This document shows positions 5,488 to 5,495 of a DNA stretch of 5,495 nt, in pieces. The DNA is from Yoonia sp. (GTDB lineage: Bacteria; Pseudomonadota; Alphaproteobacteria; Rhodobacterales; Rhodobacteraceae): the NCBI GenBank assembly GCA_028822885.1, contig JAPKCP010000220.1, positions 1 to 5,495 on the forward strand, written 5' to 3'. Both the position numbers and the translations under genes were made by a program. The first letter of the stretch is position 1. Each line of letters starts with the position of its first letter. The notes beneath the pieces were generated by a model. The model was not told where the DNA came from. It did not search any database and worked only from the letters and a program-made list of their open reading frames with translations.

Positions 5488-5495
5488 ATGATCTG

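Noticed and set aside
3784..5491. Several plus-strand reading frames of 70-130 codons opposite ureC
   Set aside because: They are antisense shadows of a strongly conserved gene, with no family features or ribosome sites of note.
5475..5495. Tail of an upstream gene (QIMGDL-stop) ahead of ureC
   Set aside because: Only six codons are visible and they do not match a recognised C-terminus such as UreB, so it was not listed as a gene.

Overview
The window looks like part of a urea-use locus from an alphaproteobacterium, probably a marine Rhodobacterales (Roseobacter-like) bacterium of moderate GC. This placement is an inference. It rests on the order ureC-ureE-ureF-ureG, on a UrtB with a signal peptide and periplasmic extension, and on protein wording recalled from that group. 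No 16S or other phylogenetic marker is present. Every supported gene is on the minus strand, so transcription runs from high to low coordinates.

Right to left: ureC (3764-5473, complete) encodes the catalytic urease subunit with all nickel ligands in place. It is followed by ureE (3297-3764), ureF (2669-3307) and ureG (2033-2656), the nickel-delivery and maturation factors. The spacing is very tight: ureC/ureE share one base (TGATG), ureE/ureF overlap by 11 bp, and ureF/ureG are 12 bp apart with a good ribosome binding site. This is a translationally coupled operon. The subunits UreA and UreB and the chaperone UreD are not in the window and should lie beyond the right edge.

A 366-bp gap (1667-2032) separates ureG from urtA. 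It holds a consensus TATAAT, several inverted repeats upstream of it, and a leader of about 135 nt with two possible hairpins before the urtA ribosome binding site. This is the least explained part of the window. urtA (374-1666, TTG start) encodes the periplasmic urea-binding protein of the UrtABCDE ABC transporter. After a 113-bp gap containing a terminator-like hairpin comes the start of urtB (1-260, cut by the left edge), a permease subunit.

Together the genes scavenge urea and split it: UrtA captures urea in the periplasm, UrtB and the unseen UrtC/D/E import it, and urease, loaded with nickel by UreE/F/G (and D), hydrolyses it to ammonia and carbamate. The gene content is conventional. 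I see no new protein system. The points worth a second look are regulatory: the urtA promoter/leader and the urtA-urtB hairpin.
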